Of a stretch of 64,000 bases of DNA, positions 28,034 to 36,182 are shown one piece after another. This DNA comes from Lachnospira hominis (ex Liu et al. 2021) (GTDB lineage Bacteria; Bacillota; Clostridia; Lachnospirales; Lachnospiraceae): contig NZ_JACOPD010000005.1 in assembly GCF_014287955.1 (NCBI RefSeq), positions 124,001 to 188,000 of the forward strand, read 5' to 3'. Within the stretch, counting starts at the first letter, position 1, and each line of letters starts with the position of its first letter. The notes under the pieces are model-generated. The model was not told the DNA's origin. It saw nothing but the letters and a program-made list of their open reading frames with translations, and did not search any database. The translations under genes were made by a program, and so were the position numbers.

Positions 28034-29251
28034 ATGGAAGAATTATCACTTAAAAAATTTGAAGAAGCCGCTGAAAAAGTTAAAGAGGTCACACTTGCAA
28101 CAAATCTTGTATACAGCGAATATTTCAGCAACCAGTCAGGAAATAAGGTATATTTAAAGCCGGAAAACATGCAGTATACAGGTGCATATAAAGTAAGAGG
28201 TGCATATTACAAAATCAGCACAATGTCAGAAGACGCAAGAAAAAAAGGACTTATTACAGCTTCTGCCGGTAATCATGCACAGGGTGTTGCATATGCAGCA
28301 TCAAAGTATGGTGTTCCTGCAACAGTAGTAATGCCTACAACAACTCCTCTTATCAAAGTAAATCGTACTAAAGGTTATGGTGCAAAGGTTGTTTTATACG
28401 GAAATGTATATGATGAAGCATGTGAATATGCAATGAAACTTGCAAAAGAGCAGGGGCTTACATTTGTTCATCCTTTTGATGACTTAGATGTTGCGACAGG
28501 TCAGGGTTCAATCGCAATGGAGATTATAAAAGAGCTTCCTACAGTTGATTATATTCTTGTTCCAATCGGTGGCGGCGGACTTGCAACAGGTGTTTCAACA
28601 CTTGCAAAGCTTCTTAATCCGAATATCAAGGTAATCGGTGTAGAGCCTGCGGGAGCCAACTGTCTTCAGGAATCATTAAAAGAAGGTAAAGTTATTACAC
28701 TTCCTACAGTAAATACAATCGCTGACGGTACTGCCGTAAAGACACCGGGAAGCAAGCTTTTCCCATACCTTCAGAAGAATCTTGACAGCATAATTACTGT
28801 TCCGGATGAAGATTTAATCGTTGCTTTTCTTGATATGGTAGAAAATCACAAGATGATAGTAGAAAATTCAGGTCTTCTTACAGTAGCGGCATTAAAGCAG
28901 ATGAATGTAAAGGATAAGAAGATTGTATCTATTCTTTCAGGCGGCAATATGGATGTTATCACAATGTCATCCGTAGTACAGCAGGGTCTTGTCCAGAGAA
29001 GCAGAATCTTCACTGTATCTGTTCTTCTTCCTGATAAGCCGGGTGAACTTGTACGTGTCGCTTCAATTATCGCGGAGGCAAGCGGAAATGTAATCAAACT
29101 TGAGCACAACCAGTTTGTAAGCATTAACAGAAAGGCAACTGTTGAACTTAGAATAACAATAGAAGCATTTGGTCACGAACACAAGGAAGAAATTGTTAAA
29201 AAACTTGATGAAGCAGGACTCCGTCCACGTATAGTTAAGGTTAATATTTAA
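28034..29251 (+). CDS. ilvA: Threonine ammonia-lyase with ACT domain
   Basis: Deaminates threonine to 2-oxobutanoate. The 405-residue protein has a PLP fold with the lysine in YTGAYKVRGA (about residue 56), the phosphate-binding GGGGLATG, and a C-terminal ACT domain (about 325-405; VLLPDKPGELVRVA). This length and single ACT domain match the TdcB/IlvA2-like group rather than the longer biosynthetic IlvA with two ACT-like modules, so a catabolic role is equally possible. It lies 18 bp after ftsY with AAAGGAG as ribosome site. Confidence 0.9.
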   Translation: MEELSLKKFEEAAEKVKEVTLATNLVYSEYFSNQSGNKVYLKPENMQYTGAYKVRGAYYKISTMSEDARKKGLITASAGNHAQGVAYAASKYGVPATVVMPTTTPLIKVNRTKGYGAKVVLYGNVYDEACEYAMKLAKEQGLTFVHPFDDLDVATGQGSIAMEIIKELPTVDYILVPIGGGGLATGVSTLAKLLNPNIKVIGVEPAGANCLQESLKEGKVITLPTVNTIADGTAVKTPGSKLFPYLQKNLDSIITVPDEDLIVAFLDMVENHKMIVENSGLLTVAALKQMNVKDKKIVSILSGGNMDVITMSSVVQQGLVQRSRIFTVSVLLPDKPGELVRVASIIAEASGNVIKLEHNQFVSINRKATVELRITIEAFGHEHKEEIVKKLDEAGLRPRIVKVNI

Positions 29252-29292
29252 GATAATACATAAAGTCCGTAATAAAAAATCTTATACGGCAG

Positions 29293-29345
29293 AAAGACAC
29301 ATCATGACATAATAAAATTGTTGTGATGTGTCTTTTGGTGTAATA
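29293..29345 (+). terminator. Terminator-like hairpin after ilvA
   Basis: Perfect 12-bp arms AAAGACACATCA (29293-29304) and TGATGTGTCTTT (29334-29345) with a 29-base loop; the T tract is short, so strength is uncertain. Confidence 0.5.
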
Positions 29346-29381
29346 ATCACATTTATAAATGTTTATGTGGAGAATAGTTAT

Positions 29382-30704
29382 ATGAAAAATAATTATAAGA
29401 ATTTTAATTTTTTGAATTATATTGCAGCTGTGATTCTTGTTATTTTGTGTATTGTGCAGATAGTGCCGGATACATCTGTTAAAGCAGAAACAGCAGAAAA
29501 TACAGGAGATATTACAGAAATCCATACAGCGGCCGAGCTTGTGAAAGCATCAGAAAATCAAACTGGAAGTTACAGACTTATGGCAGATATTGACATGACA
29601 GGCATAGACTGGACACCGTGGGACTTTTCGGGAAAATTTGACGGCAATGGTTATACAATACTTAACCTTTCTGTGACAAAAACAAACAGACGCACAATGA
29701 AAACATACGACGGAAACAGAAAAGAATATGATACATATGGTGCGGGATTGTTTGGAATACTTTCTAATGCTGATGTGAGCGGTCTTAATATCAAAGGTGC
29801 AAGAATTGAAGTTGCTACAAATAATCATTGCTTTGCAGCTCCAATTGCAGGACTTTGTAATAACAGCAATATATCAGATTGTATCATAAGCGATTCTTAT
29901 GTAAGTCTTACAGATTCGGCAAAAATGTGGGGAACAGGCGGAATCGCAGGTTTTGGAAGCGGTAATCTTGACAATGTTTCAACCGATGTGACACTTGTGT
30001 GCATTGATACGGATAAACAGGTAAAAGACGAACAGTTTATGGGTGGAGCATATGCGGCAGGTTTCCTTAATATTAGAAATTGTAAAATAAATATCGACGG
30101 TTATGATTCAGACCATGGTTACGTTCATGATGGTGGGCTTGTTGGAATGTATATGGTATATCCGTATGATTTATCTCTTACATATGCCGGTGAAGTCCTT
30201 AACAATGAAGTTTACGGACAGATTACATTTTATGAGGATAATACAGACAGACGAGCATATTGTAAGGCAAATATGGGCGAAGTTATGAACTGGACATATG
30301 CGTATTCGGGATTTAAATATGATTTTGATGCCAACGAAACATTTGATTATTCTGTTACGTTACTTCCTGAAAAATGTGATAATCCTGTATACAATGATAC
30401 AGTAACAGAACCAACTGTCACAGATTTTGGCTTTACAACACATACATGTCAGGGCTGTGGGTATACATACAATGACAAATACACAATATATAAAGAATAT
30501 AAAGATGATTCCGAGGAAGTTACATCACCTGACAATGATATGAACATGTCAGATGATTCATTTGGTGTTACTAAAAAGAAGGATAACCATGTTATACCTG
30601 TACTTGTTGTTATTTTGCTGACTGTTGTAATGATTCTTCTTATAGTAAGATATATTCAGGTGAGAAATCAAAGAAAAAGACGCAGGAGACACAGAAGAAG
30701 ATGA
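29382..30704 (+). CDS. Surface-exposed, membrane-anchored GLUG-like protein
   Basis: Not a named family to me. The 440-residue protein has a signal peptide or N-terminal anchor (about 1-42, ending SVKA), then beta-helix-like repeats (GKFDGNGYTI, GAGLFGIL, GTGGIAGFG) of the kind seen in GLUG adhesins. A cysteine pair (HTCQGCGYTY) resembles a short module repeated in clostridial surface proteins. Near the C-terminus are a transmembrane helix (about 405-428) and a very basic tail (RKRRRRHRRR). The order suggests an outer-face protein held by its C-terminus, probably binding glycans or matrix (inference). Its stop overlaps the dus start by 4 bp. ATG 29382 has GGAG 9 bp upstream. Confidence 0.6.
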   Translation: MKNNYKNFNFLNYIAAVILVILCIVQIVPDTSVKAETAENTGDITEIHTAAELVKASENQTGSYRLMADIDMTGIDWTPWDFSGKFDGNGYTILNLSVTKTNRRTMKTYDGNRKEYDTYGAGLFGILSNADVSGLNIKGARIEVATNNHCFAAPIAGLCNNSNISDCIISDSYVSLTDSAKMWGTGGIAGFGSGNLDNVSTDVTLVCIDTDKQVKDEQFMGGAYAAGFLNIRNCKINIDGYDSDHGYVHDGGLVGMYMVYPYDLSLTYAGEVLNNEVYGQITFYEDNTDRRAYCKANMGEVMNWTYAYSGFKYDFDANETFDYSVTLLPEKCDNPVYNDTVTEPTVTDFGFTTHTCQGCGYTYNDKYTIYKEYKDDSEEVTSPDNDMNMSDDSFGVTKKKDNHVIPVLVVILLTVVMILLIVRYIQVRNQRKRRRRHRRR

Positions 30705-31720
30705 AAAATACTATCTATATGGCACCGATGGAAGGTCTGACGGACTTTACATTCAGAAATGCATATGAAAAAATATTTGGAAAAGGGAAAATTGCAAAAT
30801 ATTTCACACCTTTTATTTCGCCGAATAAGTCCGAAAAATTTCTTGCAAGAGAAATACGTGACATAGACAGAGAGCATAATAATGGAATTAATACAGTTGT
30901 TCAGGTTATGACAAATGATGCAAAAGATTTTATCTGGACTGCCAGGATGCTTTATGATGAGTACGGTTATAATGAGATAAACTTAAATGCAGGCTGTCCT
31001 TCAGGCACAGTTGTTTCAAAAAACAAAGGTTCTGGAATGTTAAACGAGCCGAAGCTTCTTGATAAATTTCTTGACGCAGTGTTTGAAGATGATTTTATAA
31101 GGGAAAATATCAAGGTTTCAGTAAAAACGAGGGTTGGTGTAGAGACAGATACAGCATTTCCGGAGATAATTGATATTTATAATAAATATCCGCTTGAGGA
31201 ACTTATAGTGCATCCGAGACTGCGTACAGATTTTTATAAAAATGACCTTAATCTTGAAGCGTATGATTATGCAGTAAAAAACAGTAGAAGTAAAGTGGTT
31301 TTTAACGGAGATATATTTACAAGAAAAAATTTCCTTGATATAAAGAAAAAATTTCCACATACAGATACATTTATGCTCGGAAGAGGTCTTATTGCGGACC
31401 CCGGTCTTATAGATGTGATTGTTTCTGAAAATCCTGAAGATTTCAGCCGTGACCTTATTAGCGATAAAAAACGCATGAAAGAGCTGCATGACCTTGTGTT
31501 TGATGCGAGATTGCACATAATGCCGGGTGACACGCATGCCATTCACAGGATGAAGGAAATGTGGTGTTATATGGCATATGTATTTGACGATTGTAAAAAA
31601 GAAATAAAAGTAATAAAAAAATCACAGAAAGTAGCTGATTACAAATCGGCGGTTGATATATTTTTTAATGTAGCAAAACTTACAGAGAAAGATTATATAT
31701 TATTTTCAAAAAAATTCTGA
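30701..31720 (+). CDS. dus: tRNA-dihydrouridine synthase
   Basis: FMN enzyme reducing uridine in the tRNA D loop. The 339-residue protein starts with the TIM-barrel signature APMEGLTDFTFR and has the catalytic cysteine in LNAGCPSGTVV and the phosphate-binding HPRLRTDFY. It overlaps the preceding surface protein gene in an ATGA, which implies coupled translation of two functionally unrelated proteins. The paralogue (DusA/B/C-type) cannot be assigned. Confidence 0.9.
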   Translation: MKNTIYMAPMEGLTDFTFRNAYEKIFGKGKIAKYFTPFISPNKSEKFLAREIRDIDREHNNGINTVVQVMTNDAKDFIWTARMLYDEYGYNEINLNAGCPSGTVVSKNKGSGMLNEPKLLDKFLDAVFEDDFIRENIKVSVKTRVGVETDTAFPEIIDIYNKYPLEELIVHPRLRTDFYKNDLNLEAYDYAVKNSRSKVVFNGDIFTRKNFLDIKKKFPHTDTFMLGRGLIADPGLIDVIVSENPEDFSRDLISDKKRMKELHDLVFDARLHIMPGDTHAIHRMKEMWCYMAYVFDDCKKEIKVIKKSQKVADYKSAVDIFFNVAKLTEKDYILFSKKF

Positions 31721-31799
31721 TAAGTTATACAATATGTTATTGATATATAGTACCGGTTTATGTAAAATAATATCACAAATGTTAATTTGGGAGATAAAT

Positions 31800-32339
31800 A
31801 TGAGTAAGATTTATTTTGTGCGTCATGGTGAGAGTGAGTGGAATGTGGCAGATAAAATATGCGGGCAGACCGATATACCGCTTACCCAGAGAGGACATGA
31901 ACAGGCTGTAATGACAGGCGAAAGTTTCGTTGCAAGGAAAATTAAAGCTGATATGATTTTGTATTCACCACTTTTAAGAGCTGCAGATACGGCAAAGCAT
32001 ATTTCAGATATAACGGGAATACCGGCAAGAGAAGAGATGCGTCTTATCGAGCAGAATTTCGGTGTATGGGAAGGAACATCACCACGTAATTCACATGAGT
32101 TTTATGAAGCCAAAAAAGGATTTGTACAAAGATTTGGTAGCGGTGAATCCATGTTTCAGCTTGCACAAAGAATATACAATCTTCTTGATGAGTTGAAGGC
32201 AGATAGTGACAAAACATATATCCTTGTTGCACATAACGGAATTGCAAGAATCGTCTGTTCTTACTTTAAAGATATGACTAATGATGAGTTTGCCGCTTAT
32301 GGTGTTGCCAATTGCAGTATTACAGAATTTGAGTTCTGA
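31800..32339 (+). CDS. Histidine phosphatase family protein
   Basis: A 179-residue phosphoglycerate mutase-like enzyme. The catalytic motif FVRHGESEWN is at the N-terminus and the second histidine is in LVAHNGIARI. Family members range from cofactor-dependent mutases to sugar or alpha-ribazole phosphatases; the short length favours a phosphatase. GGGAGA at about 31788 supports ATG 31800 over an upstream in-frame ATG at 31734. Confidence 0.85.
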   Translation: MSKIYFVRHGESEWNVADKICGQTDIPLTQRGHEQAVMTGESFVARKIKADMILYSPLLRAADTAKHISDITGIPAREEMRLIEQNFGVWEGTSPRNSHEFYEAKKGFVQRFGSGESMFQLAQRIYNLLDELKADSDKTYILVAHNGIARIVCSYFKDMTNDEFAAYGVANCSITEFEF

Positions 32340-32364
32340 GATTTTGAAAATTTGAGTTGAAAAA

Positions 32365-32393
32365 TTGACACTTAAAAGTAGTTGTACTATCAT
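32365..32393 (+). promoter_or_regulatory. Promoter of the ABC exporter operon
   Basis: Perfect TTGACA (32365-32370), 17 bp, TATCAT (32388-32393). The -10 box lies inside a long inverted repeat. Confidence 0.6.
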
Positions 32394-32422
32394 CTGAATC
32401 AGATGTATATACAACTACTTTT
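32374..32422. repeat. Long inverted repeat overlapping the ABC exporter promoter
   Basis: Outer arms AAAAGTAGTTGTA (32374-32386) and TACAACTACTTTT (32410-32422) pair perfectly; an inner pair CATCTG / CAGATG (32391-32396, 32400-32405) continues the fold. Either an operator or a terminator for the phosphatase gene; the overlap with the -10 box favours an operator. Confidence 0.65.
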
Positions 32423-32490
32423 GCGCTATTGTATATGGCAAAGATACAATACCGTCTATAGTAGGCTGCTAGAAATGGGAAGGTGATTTG

Positions 32491-34224
32491 ATGTCGGAAA
32501 AGAATTTTAAATCAGACAGGATATTGTCATATTTTAAGAAAGAATGGCTGGTTCTTCTTATTGTTACGGTTTCTGGGCTGATTTACAATATCGGACTTTT
32601 GGCAGGACCTCTTTTTGAAGGTAAAATGACGGGTTGTCTTATTGACATTTTAAACGGAAATAAGCAGTTTGCCGATATGCTTACACTTGTTCTGCTTTAT
32701 ATACTGATAACGGCGGCTGTACAGTCTTCAAGATATATTAAGCGTTTTTATGTAAGGCGTTTTGCAAATAATGTAAATAAGAGAATGAAAGAGATATTAT
32801 ATGTAAGCCTTGTACATAAGAGCAGACCACAGCTGCATGAGGAGAGTGCAGGTACGATTCTCACAAAAGCGATTCTTGATGTTGATGACTGTGTTGAGGG
32901 TATGAGAAAGTTCACAACTGAAATATTCGATACAGGAGTTGCTCTTTTGGCATATGCATGTATGCTTTTGTTTTATGACTGGAAACTAGCACTATTGTGT
33001 ATGATATTCCCGCCTGTCTCTTATATTATGGCAGAAAAGATGAAGTTCATAATCCAGACTTCCGGTGCAAAATATAAAGAGCAGTCAGGAGCGTTAAGCA
33101 CTGCGACGCTTGATATTGCATCTAATGCCATAACATACAGGGTGTTTGGACGAGAGCAGCAGAGACGCGATGCTTATGAGGAAAGTCTTACAGCTTATGA
33201 AAAATCAGCAGTAAAAGCTAATATTTGGAATACGTCGCTCACATCTGTGTACAGAGTCATATCAATGGCGGGTGTAATATTTATACTGTATTTCGGTGGC
33301 AGAAATGTACTCGGCACAGGCTGGAGTGCATGGAGCATAGCAACATTTACAACATTTGTATCGTGCTTTACAAAGCTTTCGGTAAAGTCTTCAAGTGCAG
33401 CAAAACTTTTTAATGCAGTACATAAAGCACAGGTTTCATGGAAACGTATCAAACCGCTTATGCGTATGAAAAACGACGATGGTGACAGAAAAACATATTA
33501 TGCAGGAGAACTTGAAGTCAGCAATATGGGATTTTCATATCCTGACGGCAAAGTAATATTTGACGGAGTCTCATTTACGGCGGCACCGGGTGAAATTATT
33601 GGTATAACCGGTCCCGTTGCCTGTGGTAAGTCAACACTTGGAAAAGTATTTCTGGGTGAGTATCCTTACCGTGGAAGCATCAAGTTTTCCGGGGAAGAGA
33701 TGAAAGGTGTTGACAGTACGAAAAACGGAATAGTTGCATATCTTGGTCATGATTGTGAACTTTTTGACGATACGGTCAGGAATAATATTCTTATGGGCGA
33801 TGACGGAGATGTCAATTATTACCTTAAAATGGTGTGCCTTGATAAGGAAGTTGCACTTATGGAAAATGGCGTTGATACGCTTATTGGAAGCAGTGGGGTG
33901 CGTCTTTCGGGTGGTCAGGCACAGCGTCTTGCACTTGCAAGAACCATCTGCCATAAAAAGCCGGTTATTATTCTTGATGACCCATTTTCGGCACTGGATA
34001 AGGATACAGAGAAGCAGATATTTAAAAATCTTGGTGAGATGGTATCAGACAGTATTGTTATGATAATTTCACACAGACTCTATCTTTTTCCGCAAATGAA
34101 TAAGGTTATATGGCTTAATGACGGAAAAACAGAGCTCGGAAGCCATGATGAGCTTATTGAAAAGTGCAGTGAATATGCGTTGCTTTACAATGGACAGAAT
34201 GGAGGCGGTACTGGTGAAAAATAA
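32491..34224 (+). CDS. Heterodimeric ABC exporter subunit 1 (TMD-NBD)
   Basis: Half-transporter of 577 residues: six-helix transmembrane domain (about 1-310) and nucleotide-binding domain. NBD motifs are Walker A GPVACGKST, a canonical signature LSGGQAQR, Walker B VIILDDPF and H-loop ISHR. The residue after the Walker B aspartate is Asp rather than the catalytic Glu, marking a degenerate ATP site as in heterodimeric exporters such as TM287/288. The partner gene overlaps its end. ATG 32491 has GGAAGGTG upstream. Substrate unknown; drug or peptide export are possible. Confidence 0.88.
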   Translation: MSEKNFKSDRILSYFKKEWLVLLIVTVSGLIYNIGLLAGPLFEGKMTGCLIDILNGNKQFADMLTLVLLYILITAAVQSSRYIKRFYVRRFANNVNKRMKEILYVSLVHKSRPQLHEESAGTILTKAILDVDDCVEGMRKFTTEIFDTGVALLAYACMLLFYDWKLALLCMIFPPVSYIMAEKMKFIIQTSGAKYKEQSGALSTATLDIASNAITYRVFGREQQRRDAYEESLTAYEKSAVKANIWNTSLTSVYRVISMAGVIFILYFGGRNVLGTGWSAWSIATFTTFVSCFTKLSVKSSSAAKLFNAVHKAQVSWKRIKPLMRMKNDDGDRKTYYAGELEVSNMGFSYPDGKVIFDGVSFTAAPGEIIGITGPVACGKSTLGKVFLGEYPYRGSIKFSGEEMKGVDSTKNGIVAYLGHDCELFDDTVRNNILMGDDGDVNYYLKMVCLDKEVALMENGVDTLIGSSGVRLSGGQAQRLALARTICHKKPVIILDDPFSALDKDTEKQIFKNLGEMVSDSIVMIISHRLYLFPQMNKVIWLNDGKTELGSHDELIEKCSEYALLYNGQNGGGTGEK

Positions 34225-35959
34225 TGAAAATGTAAAAGCCGCAAATTCAGGAAAAAAACCAAAATATGTAAAGAAAATAATAACAGAAACTATTTTAAAA
34301 TATAAACTTTTGTCATTTGGAATTGTTGCAGCCGTATGTCTGGCGGTCATATTTTCACTTATTCCGCCGCTTATTCTCGGAAAAATCATTGATATGTTTA
34401 CAGCTGGACAGATGCCGGGACTTGGTATGGTGATTGCATATTTTGCAATGCTTTTTTTAACGGGGCTTACTGAATCGGCAAGAGAGGGACTTCTTACGGT
34501 TTTTGGACAGAAAATAACACATGCTATGAGAAGCTGTCTTATGGAAAAATTCACATCTCTTACCGCCGACGAATTAAATGGATTGGAGCCGGGTTCGCTT
34601 GTATCACGTTTTATAGGCGATGTTGACATGATTGAAAATCTGTTTACTTCGGGAATTATAAGCATGTTTGCCGATGCATGCAAAATTATAAGTATTCTTG
34701 TTGTAATATGGTTTAAAAATAAAGGACTTACGCTTGTATTTATAATCCTGCTGCCGTTTTTGTTTATTTTTACAAGACATGTGCAGAAAAATATGCTTGC
34801 GGCCCAGATTATGAACAGACGTGCTGTAAGCCGTGCGTCAGGACATGTTCCGCAGACATTAAAAAATATAAGAACAATTCATTGCTTTGGCAAAGAAAAG
34901 TATATGGAAAAGCAGTATGACGAATATATAAATGACAGTTATCATGCGATGGAAAAGACAAATTTTTATGAAGCAGTATATTCGCCTGTAATTCTTATTT
35001 TAAATGCTGTTGTTGTTGCAGCTGTAATGTTGCTTTCGTCATCTGGTAACAGTGCAGTTCTCACATTTTTTGGAATGTCAGCAGGTACTGCGGTTGCAGT
35101 TATGAATTACATTTCCCAGATATTCTCACCGGTTGAAAGTCTCGGTATGGAGATTCAGACAATACAGTCAGCGATAGCCGGTATACACAGAATTAATGAA
35201 TTCATGGCACTTGAAGAGGTTGAAAAACACGATGTTATACAGGAAATTGAAAAACAGGATACACAGTGGCAGGATGAAGGTAAGCCACAGGTTCAAAGCG
35301 GAAGGTATGAAGCCGGTGGAAATAAGCCTTTTGTGGAGCTTTGCAATGTGACCTTTGGCTATAATGAGGACAGAAAAATCCTTAATAACATAAATATCAG
35401 TGTTATGCACGGAGAGCAGGTAACTCTTTCAGGACGTACAGGTGCAGGAAAGAGTACAATATTTAAGCTTCTTTTGGGACTTTACAAACCGCAGTCAGGA
35501 GAAGTACTGATTAACGGAATACATGCCGACACAATTACTGATAAGGATAAAAGAAAGCTGTTTGCCTATGTTGAACAGACATTTCATATGGTTGCAGGCA
35601 CTGTAAAAGAGCAGATTACACTTTTTGATGACAGTATTTCCGATGAAGATGTAAAAAATATCTGTATTACAACAGGGCTTGATGATGCGATAACAAGCCT
35701 CGAAAAAGGCTATGATACAATATGTACGCCGGATTTGTTTTCACAGGGACAGTGGCAGCTTTTATCAATAGCCCGTGCGGCAGTGGCAAAACCACAGCTT
35801 CTCCTGCTTGACGAGATAACGGCAAATCTTGATACAGAAACAGAAAAAGCAGTTCTTAATGCATTGAATAATGTATGTAAAGACAGAACGGTAATATCTA
35901 TTTCGCACAGGGTTACTGCAAAAACAGGTAGAATTATTCCTGTTGAATCGAATGTGTGA
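34214..35959 (+). CDS. Heterodimeric ABC exporter subunit 2 (TMD-NBD)
   Basis: Partner half-transporter of 581 residues with a six-helix membrane domain and NBD: Walker A GRTGAGKST, a non-canonical signature FSQGQWQ, Walker B LLLLDEITANLD with catalytic Glu, and H-loop ISHR. Its odd signature pairs with the Asp-type Walker site of subunit 1, while its own Glu pairs with the good LSGGQ of subunit 1: one active and one degenerate site. The start is GTG 34214, with GGAGG at 34201-34205, so it overlaps subunit 1 by 11 bp; an ATG at 34199 in the same frame lacks that site. Confidence 0.85.
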   Translation: MKNNENVKAANSGKKPKYVKKIITETILKYKLLSFGIVAAVCLAVIFSLIPPLILGKIIDMFTAGQMPGLGMVIAYFAMLFLTGLTESAREGLLTVFGQKITHAMRSCLMEKFTSLTADELNGLEPGSLVSRFIGDVDMIENLFTSGIISMFADACKIISILVVIWFKNKGLTLVFIILLPFLFIFTRHVQKNMLAAQIMNRRAVSRASGHVPQTLKNIRTIHCFGKEKYMEKQYDEYINDSYHAMEKTNFYEAVYSPVILILNAVVVAAVMLLSSSGNSAVLTFFGMSAGTAVAVMNYISQIFSPVESLGMEIQTIQSAIAGIHRINEFMALEEVEKHDVIQEIEKQDTQWQDEGKPQVQSGRYEAGGNKPFVELCNVTFGYNEDRKILNNINISVMHGEQVTLSGRTGAGKSTIFKLLLGLYKPQSGEVLINGIHADTITDKDKRKLFAYVEQTFHMVAGTVKEQITLFDDSISDEDVKNICITTGLDDAITSLEKGYDTICTPDLFSQGQWQLLSIARAAVAKPQLLLLDEITANLDTETEKAVLNALNNVCKDRTVISISHRVTAKTGRIIPVESNV

Positions 35960-36019
35960 GTTATATATAGGGTTTATCTGATTCGACGGCGAAGTGATTA
36001 AGCGATAAAATTACGATAT

Positions 36020-36077
36020 AAAGCGTGTTAAATTTTGCGGACAAAAAAATTCGGTTCACAAATTTAACACGCTTTTT
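36020..36077 (+). terminator. Terminator after the ABC exporter operon
   Basis: Perfect 16-bp stem AAAGCGTGTTAAATTT (36020-36035) / AAATTTAACACGCTTT (36060-36075), then Ts. Confidence 0.8.
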
Positions 36078-36083
36078 ACACAT

Positions 36084-36111
36084 TTGATACATTTCTGTAT
36101 ATTATTATACA
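36084..36111 (+). promoter_or_regulatory. Possible promoter of the Cthe_2159-like lipoprotein gene
   Basis: TTGATA (36084-36089), 16 bp, TATACA (36106-36111). Weak by spacing but the only candidate in the gap. Confidence 0.4.
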
Positions 36112-36182
36112 CTCATAAAACAAATAACAGATGAGTGGTCAGTTTGTCAGACTTAGAATAATGACAGAAATGAGGAGTGTAT

